Source: CAYGZA01 sp964354135 (GTDB taxonomy: Bacteria; Planctomycetota; Planctomycetia; Pirellulales; Thermoguttaceae). From it: a stretch of 36,663 nucleotides of DNA. The stretch is taken from positions 1 through 36,663 of the forward strand of contig CAYGZA010000018.1 in the NCBI GenBank assembly GCA_964354135.1, in the 5' to 3' direction. Made by a program: the position numbers and the translations under genes. Positions 36,315-36,663 of the stretch are shown here, piece by piece (position 1 is the stretch's first letter; the number at the start of each line of letters is the position of its first letter). Below the pieces are notes generated by a model, which worked only from the letters and a program-made list of their open reading frames with translations, was not told where the DNA came from and did no database searches.

Positions 36315-36663
36315 ATGGCGATCGTCCATCCCGAAGTATCGCGCTTTTCGAGGCGGGAGTTTGTAAAGGCCGCGGCCCTGGGCATCGCCGGGGCGAAGCT
36401 CTTTGCGTCGCCGCTCTTCGCGCAATTGAAAGGCGACCGTCCCAAGCAGGCGGACGCCGTCAAGGTGCTCAATCCGCAGGACCGCGTCCCGGTGAGCCTG
36501 ATCATCGACGATAGCACCTGCCTGGTGAACCTGGCCCACTTCGGCATCCCGCAGTTTCAGGAGGTGTTTCCCAACCAGTACCGGCAGGACTGGAAGAAGC
36601 TGCCGCGGGAAATCCCCGACGCGTTCGTCCGCCAGTTCGGCCAGTGGTGCCGCGAGCACGGCG
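36315..36663 (+). CDS. Tat-exported protein, polysaccharide-deacetylase-like start (3' truncated)
   Basis: 116 codons to the window edge. GGGGAGG (36301-36307) lies 7 nt before the ATG. A twin-arginine signal is visible: SRREFVKAAALGIAGAK, with AQLKG near the cleavage region. After it comes VPVSLIIDDSTCLVNLAHFGIPQFQ, where the early IDD resembles the metal-binding Asp pair of NodB-type polysaccharide deacetylases, then WKKLPREIPDAFVRQFGQWC. The catalytic motifs further on are outside the window, so the family is tentative. Confidence 0.7.
   Translation, partial: MAIVHPEVSRFSRREFVKAAALGIAGAKLFASPLFAQLKGDRPKQADAVKVLNPQDRVPVSLIIDDSTCLVNLAHFGIPQFQEVFPNQYRQDWKKLPREIPDAFVRQFGQWCREHG

Overview
The window looks like a high-GC chromosome segment from a planctomycete, probably of the Pirellulales type. 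This is inferred from gene content: HzsA-related/FGE-sulfatase fusion proteins, DUF4091, DUF5696-like and GHL10 secreted glycosidase-like proteins, PQQ-like propeller proteins, a Minf_1886-family protein, and a His-for-Cys ROK glucokinase. No rRNA, tRNA, CRISPR array, prophage or transposase gene was seen.

Layout. 1-2452 (minus): a right-handed beta-helix protein cut by the window edge, preceded by a secreted PHP-domain protein. 2807-4258 (plus): a secreted fusion of an FGE-sulfatase domain and a DJ-1/PfpI domain. 4356-7502 (minus): a membrane-anchored GGDEF-like protein with a degenerate signature, then a thioredoxin-trypsin fusion. 8178-13469 (plus): a sugar-phosphate block with a GlmS-like SIS protein, PIG-L deacetylase, glutamine-amidotransferase-like protein, phosphofructokinase and ROK sugar kinase. 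13600-15162: lipoyl synthase (minus) and SmpB (plus), divergently arranged; SmpB has no normal start codon where one is expected. 15446-18171 (plus): an ABC ATPase, FtsX-type permease and DUF3299-like membrane protein. 18340-19983 (plus): a RicT/PSP1 protein, a Minf_1886 protein and a small membrane protein. 20023-21356 (minus): an orphan LutA-like Fe-S protein and a hicBA toxin-antitoxin pair. 21464-36053 (minus): a run of large exported proteins (HzsA/cytochrome c/FGE fusion, GH101-like, DUF4091, GHL10, PQQ-like propeller) interrupted by a 28-residue Lys-rich protein with its own promoter and hairpin. 36315-36663 (plus): the start of a Tat-exported protein.

Two signals stand out beyond gene content. 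First, the 1298-residue HzsA-related gene contains four short palindromic elements of three families, all read through in frame. They resemble REP- or Rickettsia-palindromic-element-like insertions inside a coding sequence. Second, degenerate arrays with a strict 7-bp period lie at gene boundaries (10816, 12389, 19718, 31799, 34774). In two cases the array itself contains the stop codon of the neighbouring gene. A related period 8-9 array follows the ROK gene. The ROK upstream region also packs nested palindromes, an inverted repeat pair and a 24-bp tandem repeat.

A metabolic reading, which is inference: PIG-L deacetylase, ROK kinase, SIS isomerase/deaminase and phosphofructokinase together could carry N-acetylated amino sugar to fructose-1,6-bisphosphate, much like the archaeal chitin route that uses a PIG-L deacetylase and a SIS-type glucosamine-6-phosphate deaminase. 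The exported glycosidase-like proteins at 21-36 kb fit a glycan-degrading lifestyle, but no substrate can be named from the sequence.
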